Assembly: GCF_002007605.1 (NCBI RefSeq)
Contig: NZ_CP019799.1
Coordinates: 1,736,001 to 1,800,000 of the forward strand
DNA from: Cellvibrio sp. PSBB023
GTDB lineage: Bacteria; Pseudomonadota; Gammaproteobacteria; Pseudomonadales; Cellvibrionaceae
Length of the DNA stretch: 64,000 bases
Direction: 5' to 3'
The translations under genes and the position numbers were made by a program. A model generated the notes under the pieces. The model worked only from the letters and a program-made list of their open reading frames with translations. It did not search any database and was not told the DNA's origin. Below are positions 48,901 to 55,885 of the stretch, in pieces. Position 1 is the first letter of the stretch; the number at the start of each line of letters is the position of its first letter.

Positions 48901-48976
48901 TTCCACTCATACCGGCAGCAACCGAAGCCACTGCAGTAGCTAACATTTTCTTTTTAAAGCTTATTGTGTTGTACAT
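45926..48976 (-). CDS. TonB-dependent outer-membrane receptor
   Basis: 1016 residues from the ATG at 48976, which follows AGGAGAGGG; the longer open frame to 49111 lacks a ribosome site and would bury the signal peptide. The signal peptide ends in GIVLAQQ. A TonB-box-like EEVMVTG is followed by the plug domain (GKMPDTNLAESLQRITGLSI, VTARGIGAELNMVTLNGR). A long beta barrel ends in ARYQVGLRYTF. Large receptors of this type import oligosaccharides in Cellvibrio/Xanthomonas-like bacteria. The promoter carries a LacI-like operator shared with the GH16 lipoprotein, which supports a glycan substrate. No SusD-like partner is present. Confidence 0.9.
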   Translation of the reverse strand: MYNTISFKKKMLATAVASVAAGMSGIVLAQQDTQLEEVMVTGIRASVIQSMDTKRNAVGVVDAISAEDIGKMPDTNLAESLQRITGLSINRSDGEGSRVTARGIGAELNMVTLNGRVMPAVANSDAGDSATRAFDFANLASESVFGVEVYKTGRADVATGGLGATINIKTLRPLEAGERATIGVKAIQDETVRSGAGAEITPEASGLFSWVNDNDTFGVALSGSYQRRDSSNANNFVNNWTTEAWTADTTDNFVNGGDGVVINNAPAVDQLWSRPSDLRYEVQDNKRERSNVQAVVQFKPVDQLTATLDYTFSELDRTSDRAQQSVWFNQDAISELTFDNGAVKTPILYREQYFNRVGRGTDSNPFTQPNDVWKDVSFAGSQLNSLTQNNSVGLNLAYDVNEQLKFGLDYHRSSAENLSTIADMGLNANIVTSEFVDWSKEMPLMSVTFDDCYERVRGTDDGVETHRYVNGNCNGVIDGGDVSGAMTNNLRSNTRTEIDQIQLFGEYKFNGSGFFENAGIKFGFEQRKDINTSRASGDNRQGVGNWDGVDPSLFPDQYFESRDFGKDFPDYGSTTNSDLWFTGVDANIFKLIETAEFINSQGNNSADFYGFVNGKVQWNNIYATNRTIEEESTSFYGQFHSNFDIAGLESNLLVGLRYEETDVSSSSLVNEPVILWWESDNDWSVQLSPEKTLQYKTGSYDYLLPNLDFDITFFDSLKLRASLSETIGRPSYVDLRPDVGLGNLLNRGANAGDPGLKPMESFNTDISAEWYYTDDSYLSVGYFRKDVDGFIGTQIFKENAYGLRDVRLGDLAVNSGIPQTNEADLHAYVLANSAPAYISSNGRWVRADDNDPLLIWNVNKPVNDKSAVIDGIEFAAQHWFGDSGFGVQANYTMVDSDIGYDNLVTGGQFAMTGLSDTANVVAFYDKDALQIRIAYNWRDSFLESRTVGSGNEPEYVEDYAQIDLSIGYEINDNLTLTAEGINITGENYRTHGRSKAQLLSLEDLGARYQVGLRYTF

Positions 48977-49244
48977 GGAGCCCTCTCCTGTAATTATCGT
49001 CGGGATTATTTTCCGGTACTCAGATGCCTGAAATACATACCATAAGGGTCGCACTTCAAACATTTTCGCCCCAATCACTGCAGGCGAATCCACTCTCTCA
49101 AGCTTTAGCATTAGTTATAAAACTGTTTGCTTGACCTTAGCCGAGATTTTCAAATACAAAAACTGTTAATTTTATTTTTTACTAATAAACACCAAAAATA
49201 GGATTTCAGCCGCCAATTTATTCTATTTTTGTTAACTGAGGCCA

Positions 49245-49273
49245 AAACTACCCCTATGTGACAGCGCTGTCAA
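49245..49273 (-). promoter_or_regulatory. Promoter with LacI-like operator, TonB-receptor gene
   Basis: Minus strand: -35 TTGACA, 17-nt spacer, -10 TAGTTT (weak). The perfect palindrome TGACAGCGCTGTCA (49259-49272) overlaps the -35 box. The start would be near 49238, giving a leader of about 260 nt before the receptor ATG. The leader contains no obvious hairpin. Confidence 0.7.
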
Positions 49274-49364
49274 TCTATTGAAAAATAACTTTACATATAT
49301 TGTTAAAACAATAATTAGCGACAACTTATAGTCAAAAAGACACAAAAAAGGAAAGTGATATCGG

Positions 49365-50048
49365 TTACAACTGCCAATTGATAGGAGATTTCCCCATTGA
49401 CTGTAAATAGTGATTGGCTTGGGAGAAATGCCCGCAACCGATAAAGCCACGGTGGGCCGATAGGGGCGATGGATGGGGTGCCTTGAGCACCAGATGTTTT
49501 TGGTGATTGATGAAAACAGCTTTCTTCTGGGCATAGCTGCCCCACAACAGGAACACAACGCCTGTGCATTCCTGATTGACGAGCTGAATAGCCTTATCGG
49601 TGAATTGTTCCCAGCCCTGCCCTTGATGCGATCCGGCATTGGCTTGTTGCACCGTCAAGGTAGCATTAAGCATTAACACACCTTGATTTGCCCATGACTG
49701 CAGGCAGCCGTGCCCCGGATGCTGAAATCCCAGATCCCGGTGCAGCTCCTTAAACATGTTTTGCAACGATGGAGGCACTTGTACACCAGGCTGTACCGAG
49801 AAACACAAACCATGCGCTTGATTAGGGCCGTGGTAGGGATCCTGGCCAAGGATAACAACCTTTACCTGATCAAGAGGTGTGCTGTTGAAAGCGTTAAAAA
49901 TATTTCTGGATTCGGGATAAATGATCTTACCCTGCTGCTTTTCCGCAAGCAAAAACGCCTTCAGTTGCTTCATGTAAGGCTGCTCAAATTCCGGCGCCAG
50001 ATGATCAAGCCAACTAGGATGAAGATCTATCTTTTTAGTAGTCGCCAT
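49365..50048 (-). CDS. ung: Uracil-DNA glycosylase
   Basis: 227 residues, normal for family 1 UDG. The water-activating loop is [21 protein letters not shown], partly GQDPYHG; the DNA-intercalation segment is [29 protein letters not shown] is also conserved. It removes uracil from DNA in base excision repair. It is a single gene ending close to the TonB-receptor promoter, with no separate terminator seen. Confidence 0.96.
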   Translation of the reverse strand: MATTKKIDLHPSWLDHLAPEFEQPYMKQLKAFLLAEKQQGKIIYPESRNIFNAFNSTPLDQVKVVILGQDPYHGPNQAHGLCFSVQPGVQVPPSLQNMFKELHRDLGFQHPGHGCLQSWANQGVLMLNATLTVQQANAGSHQGQGWEQFTDKAIQLVNQECTGVVFLLWGSYAQKKAVFINHQKHLVLKAPHPSPLSAHRGFIGCGHFSQANHYLQSMGKSPINWQL

Positions 50049-50104
50049 GGTTATTCGCCTCCAAAGTCACACAACATCACGCAGCAGCCAAACATTCATT
50101 CAAT

Positions 50105-50132
50105 AAAAAGCCCGGCACAGGCCGGGCTTTTT
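50105..50132. terminator. Peroxiredoxin terminator
   Basis: Stem AAAAAGCCCGGC / GCCGGGCTTTTT with an ACAG loop, 27 bp past the peroxiredoxin stop on the minus strand; symmetric A/T runs. Confidence 0.92.
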
Positions 50133-50158
50133 ACAAGACTTGGCGCTAAAAGTAAAAC

Positions 50159-50761
50159 TTAGAGCTTGTCAGCGTTTTCAGCCAAGTACTTGGCAACACC
50201 TTCTGGTGATGCATCCATACCTTTGTCACCATCTTTCCAGCCAGCAGGACAAACTTCACCGTGTTGCTCATGGAAAATTAACGCGTCTACAGTACGAATG
50301 GTTTCATCAATGTTACGGCCGATCGGCAGGTCATTAACGATTTGTGAACGCACCACACCCGCTTCGTCAATGATGAAAGTGCCACGGAAAGCCACACCAT
50401 CAGCAGATTCTACGTCGAAAGCCTTAGCGATTGAGTGAGTGATATCAGCAACCAGTGTGTAACGAACAGGACCGATACCGCCTTCGTTTACTGGCGTGTT
50501 ACGCCATGCGTTGTGGGTGAATTGTGAGTCGATAGAAACACCAATCACTTCTACATTGCGCTTTTTGAACTCTTCTACGCGATGGTCAAATGCCAACAGC
50601 TCTGAAGGACATACAAAGGTGAAGTCCAGTGGGTAGAAGAATACCACTGCTTTTTTACCTTTGGTGGCGGCAGCAAAATTGTAACCGTCTACGATCTCAC
50701 CGCTCGCCAATACTGCTGCTGCAGTAAAGTCAGGTGCTTTTTTACCAACTAATACGCCCAT
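50159..50761 (-). CDS. Typical 2-Cys peroxiredoxin (AhpC/Prx1 type)
   Basis: 200 residues. The peroxidatic Cys is in FYPLDFTFVCPSELLAF, and the resolving Cys in HGEVCPAGW. GGIGPVRY is the GGLG-like motif and the C-terminal part follows with a long helix instead of a YF motif, which suggests reduced sensitivity to overoxidation. It reduces hydrogen peroxide and organic peroxides with thioredoxin or AhpF-like reductants. Single gene with its own terminator. Confidence 0.93.
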   Translation of the reverse strand: MGVLVGKKAPDFTAAAVLASGEIVDGYNFAAATKGKKAVVFFYPLDFTFVCPSELLAFDHRVEEFKKRNVEVIGVSIDSQFTHNAWRNTPVNEGGIGPVRYTLVADITHSIAKAFDVESADGVAFRGTFIIDEAGVVRSQIVNDLPIGRNIDETIRTVDALIFHEQHGEVCPAGWKDGDKGMDASPEGVAKYLAENADKL

Positions 50762-51041
50762 ATCTAATCTCCTAATGGTTGATAACTCAATTGGGGGGAA
50801 CAGGAATCGGAGGCTTCAGGTTATTCACACTGTGTGAACGTTTGATGGCCAGTTATTGATTACCCGTTATTTGTCGATAGTGCGTCGCTATCATACACAG
50901 CCACAGTCCAGTGTCCCATTGATTTTCTATATGACTATTCCAAAACTGAGGCTATTGAGCGCCTGCTGGCACATTAATTAACCTACAAGTTATAAAAACC
51001 AATAACAACACATTCCAAATAAGAATTTATATCACAAGCTG
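50762..51041. other. Intergenic region, peroxiredoxin / bfd
   Basis: A divergent gap, AT-rich on the bfd side. Apart from the bfd promoter I find no gene, hairpin or clear Fur or OxyR box. Confidence 0.5.
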
Positions 51042-51070
51042 TTGACAGGGATTCTCATCAGACTTAAAGT
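51042..51070 (+). promoter_or_regulatory. bfd promoter
   Basis: -35 TTGACA, 17-nt spacer, -10 TAAAGT, about 52 bp upstream of the bfd start. The spacer contains GATTCTCATC, which resembles part of a Fur box, so iron control is possible but not shown. Confidence 0.65.
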
Positions 51071-51121
51071 TCTATTCGCGATACCAAGATCGCTTTCTGA
51101 ACAACTTTGTGGAAGTGTTTT

Positions 51122-51331
51122 ATGTACGTTTGTGTATGCAAAGGCATAACCGATAGACAAATCAAAGCTGCCATAAATGATGGGGCGAGTTCCTTAGGGC
51201 AATTACGCAAAGCCTTGGGCGTTGCCAGCCAATGCGGCAAGTGTTCAGTTATGACGCGTGAAATTCTGGACGAAGCCCTGAGCGAAACACCAATGATCAA
51301 TGGCTTACCGCAATTCTATGCCGCCGCATGA
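51122..51331 (+). CDS. bfd: Bacterioferritin-associated ferredoxin
   Basis: 69 residues from the ATG at 51122, which follows a GGAAG site. The 2Fe-2S ligands are CVC at the N-terminus and CGKC in QCGKCSVM, the Bfd arrangement. Bfd passes electrons to bacterioferritin to release stored iron. The bfr gene follows at 163 bp. Confidence 0.94.
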   Translation: MYVCVCKGITDRQIKAAINDGASSLGQLRKALGVASQCGKCSVMTREILDEALSETPMINGLPQFYAAA

Positions 51332-51494
51332 GCCCTCGGCGCATAGCACCAGATACTGAAATAGAATCTAAATCATTACCATTTTTAGTATTTTTTCCTT
51401 CCACATCAAACACTTAGATAACTCTAATTGCTTGACATAGCCTCTTGGGGCGACCAGACTCTCCTTTTGTTATTTGCGTATTAAGGAGCACTCC

Positions 51495-51971
51495 ATGAAA
51501 GGCGATCCACAGGTCATAGCCGTATTAAATAAAGTCCTTGGAAATGAGCTGGTTGCAATCAACCAATATTTCCTACATTCACGTATGTACAAAGATTGGG
51601 GCCTCAAAGAGCTGGCTGATCATGAGTACCACGAATCGATTGACGAAATGAAACACGCTGATGCTTTGGTTGAGCGTATTTTGTTTTTGGAAGGTTTACC
51701 CAACCTGCAAGACCTGGGCAAATTGCACATTGGTGAAGACACCCTGGAAATGCTCAAATCCGACCTAAAGCTGGAACTGAAAGCTATTCCAGATTTACGT
51801 GATGGCATTCTTATTTGTGAAGGGGTGCGCGATTTTGTGAGCCGCGATTTGCTGAAAAGCATCCTTGAATCCGAAGAAGAACACGTTGATTGGCTCGAAA
51901 CACAACTATCACTGATTGATACCGTTGGCCTGCAGAATTACCTGCAAACCAAAATGGGATCAACTGCCTGA
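51495..51971 (+). CDS. bfr: Bacterioferritin
   Basis: 158 residues. [29 protein letters not shown], the heme-ligand Met52 in IDEMKHAD, and ferroxidase-centre Glu/His in EYHESIDEM and ESEEEHVDW are all present. It stores iron in a 24-subunit heme-containing shell. AAGGAG lies 6 nt before the ATG at 51495; earlier in-frame codons lack a site. It works with the upstream bfd product. A TTGACA element (51432-51437) upstream has a poor -10, so it may be co-transcribed with bfd. Confidence 0.96.
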   Translation: MKGDPQVIAVLNKVLGNELVAINQYFLHSRMYKDWGLKELADHEYHESIDEMKHADALVERILFLEGLPNLQDLGKLHIGEDTLEMLKSDLKLELKAIPDLRDGILICEGVRDFVSRDLLKSILESEEEHVDWLETQLSLIDTVGLQNYLQTKMGSTA

Positions 51972-51993
51972 TAACTCAGCTCTGTCTTGTGTA

Positions 51994-52021
51994 AAAAAGG
52001 AGCCTGATGGCTCCTTTTTTA
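51994..52021 (+). terminator. bfr terminator
   Basis: Stem AAAAAAGGAGCC / GGCTCCTTTTTT with a TGAT loop, 22 bp past the bfr stop. Confidence 0.93.
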
Positions 52022-52055
52022 TTTAATGATGGAAGCTGAGATAACTTGACCGCGA

Positions 52056-52886
52056 TTACATATTAATCCAGCCGTTCAGTGCACGCAGCTTGAATACTTT
52101 ATCGCCGTGTTTGAGTACCACACCATCCACCAGAATGTCTTGCACGACGAACTGTCCGGTAGCAACCAGGTTGCCCACTCCCAAGGTTTGCCCGTTGATC
52201 ACGACACTGCTGATACCACCGGCAAGATAATCGTGCCGTTGATAGCTGATGGTCGGCATTTTCTGCTTGGTGTTCCAAGGTAGCTCATTAAAATCCTGAA
52301 TATGGGTCATGCTGTCAAAAGTGCGCGCAGGCTCACGCACGACTTCCACGGGTGGTACTGCTTCAGGCGTTACTGGCACACTGGCAAAAGGGTCTATAAC
52401 TGATTCAGAGCCAACCGACTCTTCAACGGCATAAAGCTGATTCACGTCGGCTTCCACGGTGGGTGGTGCAGTCTCGTCAGCGTAGAGGCTTTTAACATCA
52501 TTTGCTGCGACAGCATTGTGCTCCGGCGCTATAGCTGCAGCACTAGCCAAACGGGTTATGGCTTGGTTACCCGCCGTTGTTGGCGCTGCTTGAGTGGCCA
52601 CTCCTGACTGCCCCACAGGCACAGCCGGTGTTGTTGGCGGAACTTGCACTACCTCGGGGACGGTAGGGGCAACGGCAGGCGGCGGATCGCCAGCAGCCAA
52701 CCAACGCCATAAAACCACCGCGGCCAACAGCATAATCACACCTGCAGCAACCAACCAGATCCATGAGCGGGATGCCTTGTCCGGCTCCAGCATCAATGGG
52801 CGATGCTGGGTATTCAAATCCGGCACCGGGGTTTGGTTTTTTCGTTCGGTATCTGCGCGATTGAGGGCATCCAGAATGAGTGACAT
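52056..52886 (-). CDS. GspB-like general secretion pathway protein
   Basis: 276 residues from the ATG at 52886, four bases after the gspA-like stop. A cytoplasmic N-terminus (MSLILDALNRADTERKNQ, typical of GspB) precedes one membrane helix (SWIWLVAAGVIMLLAAVVLW), a long Pro/Val/Ala-rich periplasmic stretch and a C-terminal GspB domain (LPWNTKQKMPTISYQRHDY, SSVVINGQTLGVGNLV, ILVDGVVLKHGDKVFKL). With GspA it helps the secretin GspD cross and assemble in the outer membrane. Fits with the secreted cellulase in the window. Confidence 0.87.
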   Translation of the reverse strand: MSLILDALNRADTERKNQTPVPDLNTQHRPLMLEPDKASRSWIWLVAAGVIMLLAAVVLWRWLAAGDPPPAVAPTVPEVVQVPPTTPAVPVGQSGVATQAAPTTAGNQAITRLASAAAIAPEHNAVAANDVKSLYADETAPPTVEADVNQLYAVEESVGSESVIDPFASVPVTPEAVPPVEVVREPARTFDSMTHIQDFNELPWNTKQKMPTISYQRHDYLAGGISSVVINGQTLGVGNLVATGQFVVQDILVDGVVLKHGDKVFKLRALNGWINM

Positions 52887-52890
52887 AGAA

Positions 52891-54579
52891 CTACAGCCCT
52901 TGTGTTGCCAAACCTTGCGCATCCAGCAGCGCAGGTATTTTTTGTTCATCCAACTGGACAAGTGGCTTATCCACCCCCAGCACTTCATTGAGACGGCGTA
53001 GCGTCTGGGCGCCAATCACACCGTCCGGCAAGATATTTTGTGTGCGTTGGAACAGCTCCACCCGTTTTTTGAGTTTTTCGGTAAAAAACTGGCGCGTCAA
53101 GGGGGCAGGCTGTTGGTCGAGGCGAGCGAATTGCTCTGCCACCCAGGTCACCAAATCGCTTTTATCACCCATCTGCAGACTTTTCTCAAACCCTTGCGGT
53201 CGCGACCAGACATAGAAGAAATCGCCTGTCCAAAGTGGCGCCAACTCCCGCCAGGGAATGATTTTTTCGGCACCGTTTTCAATAATCAGTGCATAGTTTT
53301 CGCTCAGCCCGGCGACCATTAAGTACACCCATTTTTTATCAGGCGTAGCCAGTGTCATTAAGCCCGGGCGATTGATGTCCCTCAGCTCATCCCAGGAAGC
53401 AAGGCGTACTTTTTCGCAGCTGTAGTTCACAGTAGTAGAGGCAAGGCAAGGATTGGACATATCGCCTACAGCAACCGCGAGATGATCAAACAGTACCAAC
53501 TGCGCTGCGACCAAATCCCGGGTTGCCAGAGTGATTAAGGGGGATTGATCGACAGATGATATTGACTCACTGGATAGGCTACTTGCAGCAGCGCTGGATA
53601 GTGATGCAGAAGACGCCACCTCCGCGCCAGCAGCCAATGCTGCCGTATTGGTAGATCGATCATCCGGTAGCAGGAACCAAACTGCAGCCATGATTACCGC
53701 TACAGCAACTACCAATAAGGCATGCCATGAGGTACGTACAGCAGCGACTTTTTCTTCTTGTTGGGTAGCAGTACCAGCAACTTCTTTCGTGGCGGCCGCA
53801 AAGATCTGCTTGTCGATATGGTGTTGATTTTGCGCGTAGGCACCCAGTAATAAACGCTCACTGAGCACATTGATCAAACGGGGAATACCGCCGCTAAACC
53901 CATGGATTTTTTTAATAATCGCATCGCTAAATGGCCGCTGATGGTCCGGCAAGCCAGCGATTTTCAGGCGGTGGTGGATATATGCCTTGGTTTCTGCAGG
54001 TGTGAGCGCCTCCAGGTGAAAGCGCGCGGTAATCCGCTGGGATAATTGTCGCAACGCCGGACGCGCCAGGAGCTTTTTTAACTCCGGTTGCCCGATCAGC
54101 ATAATCTGCAAGAGTTTTTCCGTGGTGGTTTCAAGGTTGGTCAGTAAGCGGATTTGCTCCAGAACCGGCACTTTTAACAGCTGCGCCTCATCAATCAGCA
54201 ACACGGTTTTTCGCCCTTTACGGTGATTATTGAGCAAAAACTCATTCAAGGCATCGGTGAGGCTTTTTACGGTAAGTTCATCGCTGATATAACTCACGCC
54301 CAACTCATCACAAATCGTGGAGAGCAACTCGGGCGCATTGGCGGTGGGGTTCAAAATAATGGCGATGTCGGTGTTGTCAGGCAACTGTTCCAGCAAACAG
54401 CGAACGATGGTGGTTTTACCGGTTCCCACTTCCCCGGTCAGCATCACAAAACCGCCGTTCTGGATGCCGTATAAAAGGTGCGCCAATGCCTCCCGGTGCT
54501 GATCGCTCATAAAGAGGTAGCGCGGGTTAACGGCAATGGAAAAGGCGGGCTCTTTGAGTCCAAAAAAGTCGTGATACAT
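52891..54579 (-). CDS. GspA/ExeA-type AAA ATPase with peptidoglycan-binding domain
   Basis: 562 residues. The N-terminus MYHDFFGLKEPAFSIAVNPR and Walker A TGEVGTGKTT, Walker B TVLLIDEAQLL and sensor GFSGGIPRLINVLSERLL identify an ExeA-type AAA ATPase. A membrane helix follows near residue 285 (ALLVVAVAVIMAAVWFLL), then a Ser/Ala-rich linker and a C-terminal peptidoglycan-binding domain (LFQRTQNILPDGVIGAQTL, RRLNEVLG). It remodels the cell wall for type II secretin insertion. Operon with the gspB-like gene. Confidence 0.9.
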   Translation of the reverse strand: MYHDFFGLKEPAFSIAVNPRYLFMSDQHREALAHLLYGIQNGGFVMLTGEVGTGKTTIVRCLLEQLPDNTDIAIILNPTANAPELLSTICDELGVSYISDELTVKSLTDALNEFLLNNHRKGRKTVLLIDEAQLLKVPVLEQIRLLTNLETTTEKLLQIMLIGQPELKKLLARPALRQLSQRITARFHLEALTPAETKAYIHHRLKIAGLPDHQRPFSDAIIKKIHGFSGGIPRLINVLSERLLLGAYAQNQHHIDKQIFAAATKEVAGTATQQEEKVAAVRTSWHALLVVAVAVIMAAVWFLLPDDRSTNTAALAAGAEVASSASLSSAAASSLSSESISSVDQSPLITLATRDLVAAQLVLFDHLAVAVGDMSNPCLASTTVNYSCEKVRLASWDELRDINRPGLMTLATPDKKWVYLMVAGLSENYALIIENGAEKIIPWRELAPLWTGDFFYVWSRPQGFEKSLQMGDKSDLVTWVAEQFARLDQQPAPLTRQFFTEKLKKRVELFQRTQNILPDGVIGAQTLRRLNEVLGVDKPLVQLDEQKIPALLDAQGLATQGL

Positions 54580-54810
54580 AGGGTAGAAACACGCAGTTAT
54601 TATGCTTGGCTCAGCGGGCTGGAATCATAACAGGCCAATGCGCGCTTTCGCAGCTTATTAAAGTGGGACATTTTCACACCGGGTAGATCCCCCTGTCGAG
54701 GTTCCATTTTTTTAGCGTCCATCCCATGTTTGAGCCGCCCCTGAAACTGGCACACATTTCATGGAGCGGTGTGCAACCATGTCGGTACAACCACACGCCT
54801 TGAGGACATT

Positions 54811-55719
54811 ATGACAAAAAGCCTGCCATTCCTGATTTCACTGTCGCTGTGTACAGCCTATGCCCACGGCGAGGATAACTTCATTGCTTACCCCGGATAC
54901 AGCGGTAACTACGCGGGTTATACGCTAAAGGTAGATGAGCGCTTCAATCGTTTTAATAGTGGCCTGTGGCAAAAAGGCGATGGCGCGGTGGGTCACGAAT
55001 CTGCCTGCCGCTTTACACCACAAGGCGTACAGGTTGATAAAGGTGTGTTAAACCTGATCGTGAATAAAGAAGTAGTCCCAGCCAGTTGGTCAGAAAACCA
55101 TCAACAACAAAAGCGCCAGTATGACTACTCTTGCGGTGAACTGCGTACCTTGCCGACCAAGGCAATCAAATACGGGCGTTTTGAAACACGGATGAAAACG
55201 CCGGCACGGGCTAGCGCCAGTGGGTATATTTCGTCTTTATTTACCTATACCAACACGGACACACCGCGCGAATGGGAGGAGATTGATATTGAACTGGAAG
55301 GTGGCAGGCCGGATAAGTTTCAAGCCAACCTGATTTACGGACTGGATGCCGCCAGTTGGACACAAACCCGGGATTGGGGTGCATGGGAAGATAAAATCCA
55401 AATAGGCCCGGTGGATGAATGGCGGGTATTCGCCATCGAGTGGACCCCCACTTTTATTAAATGGTATGTCGATGGGGCACTGGTAAAAACACTCGACCAG
55501 AGCCAACTCGATTGCAAACCTGCCTGCGCACCAGGACAGAAGAATCCGACGCCTATTCCCGATAACCTGACATCGCTCATGATGAATTTCTGGATCCCCA
55601 ATGATGAGATTCAGGATGTCTTTGGCGGCAACAAAAAAGGCAATGTCTATCCCATGGTGACTCAATACGATTGGCTCCGTATTTACCAATTGGACGAACA
55701 TCCGCTCACAAACTACTAA
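54811..55719 (+). CDS. Secreted GH16 beta-glucanase
   Basis: 302 residues from the ATG at 54811, which follows TGAGGA; a longer frame begins at 54769. The signal peptide is [16 protein letters not shown]. The GH16 active site is EIDIE at 157-161 (nucleophile Glu157, Asp159, acid/base Glu161), the lichenase-like form. [22 protein letters not shown] (partly YGRFETRMK) and [13 protein letters not shown] are family strands. It probably cleaves mixed-linkage or beta-1,3-glucan outside the cell; which one is not decided by sequence. No LacI-like site was found upstream, unlike the other GH16 gene. Confidence 0.88.
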   Translation: MTKSLPFLISLSLCTAYAHGEDNFIAYPGYSGNYAGYTLKVDERFNRFNSGLWQKGDGAVGHESACRFTPQGVQVDKGVLNLIVNKEVVPASWSENHQQQKRQYDYSCGELRTLPTKAIKYGRFETRMKTPARASASGYISSLFTYTNTDTPREWEEIDIELEGGRPDKFQANLIYGLDAASWTQTRDWGAWEDKIQIGPVDEWRVFAIEWTPTFIKWYVDGALVKTLDQSQLDCKPACAPGQKNPTPIPDNLTSLMMNFWIPNDEIQDVFGGNKKGNVYPMVTQYDWLRIYQLDEHPLTNY

Positions 55720-55737
55720 GCCACAGAATATCTACTC

Positions 55738-55760
55738 GGGGCAAAACACAGGTTTTGCCC
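55738..55760 (+). terminator. Hairpin after the GH16 gene
   Basis: Perfect 9-bp stem GGGCAAAAC / GTTTTGCCC with an ACAG loop, 18 bp past the stop. It lacks a T run, so it is a weak or Rho-assisted terminator. Confidence 0.5.
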
Positions 55761-55885
55761 TAAAAACCGCGCGTCGATTGCCCGCCAAGCACCAAATTGA
55801 TACCATTGCCGCCTTTTTAAACAGGCACCCTCCAGCCTTCTCCCTCCGCATTTTTATTGTTGATTTCCTTATACAGAGAGCTTCT

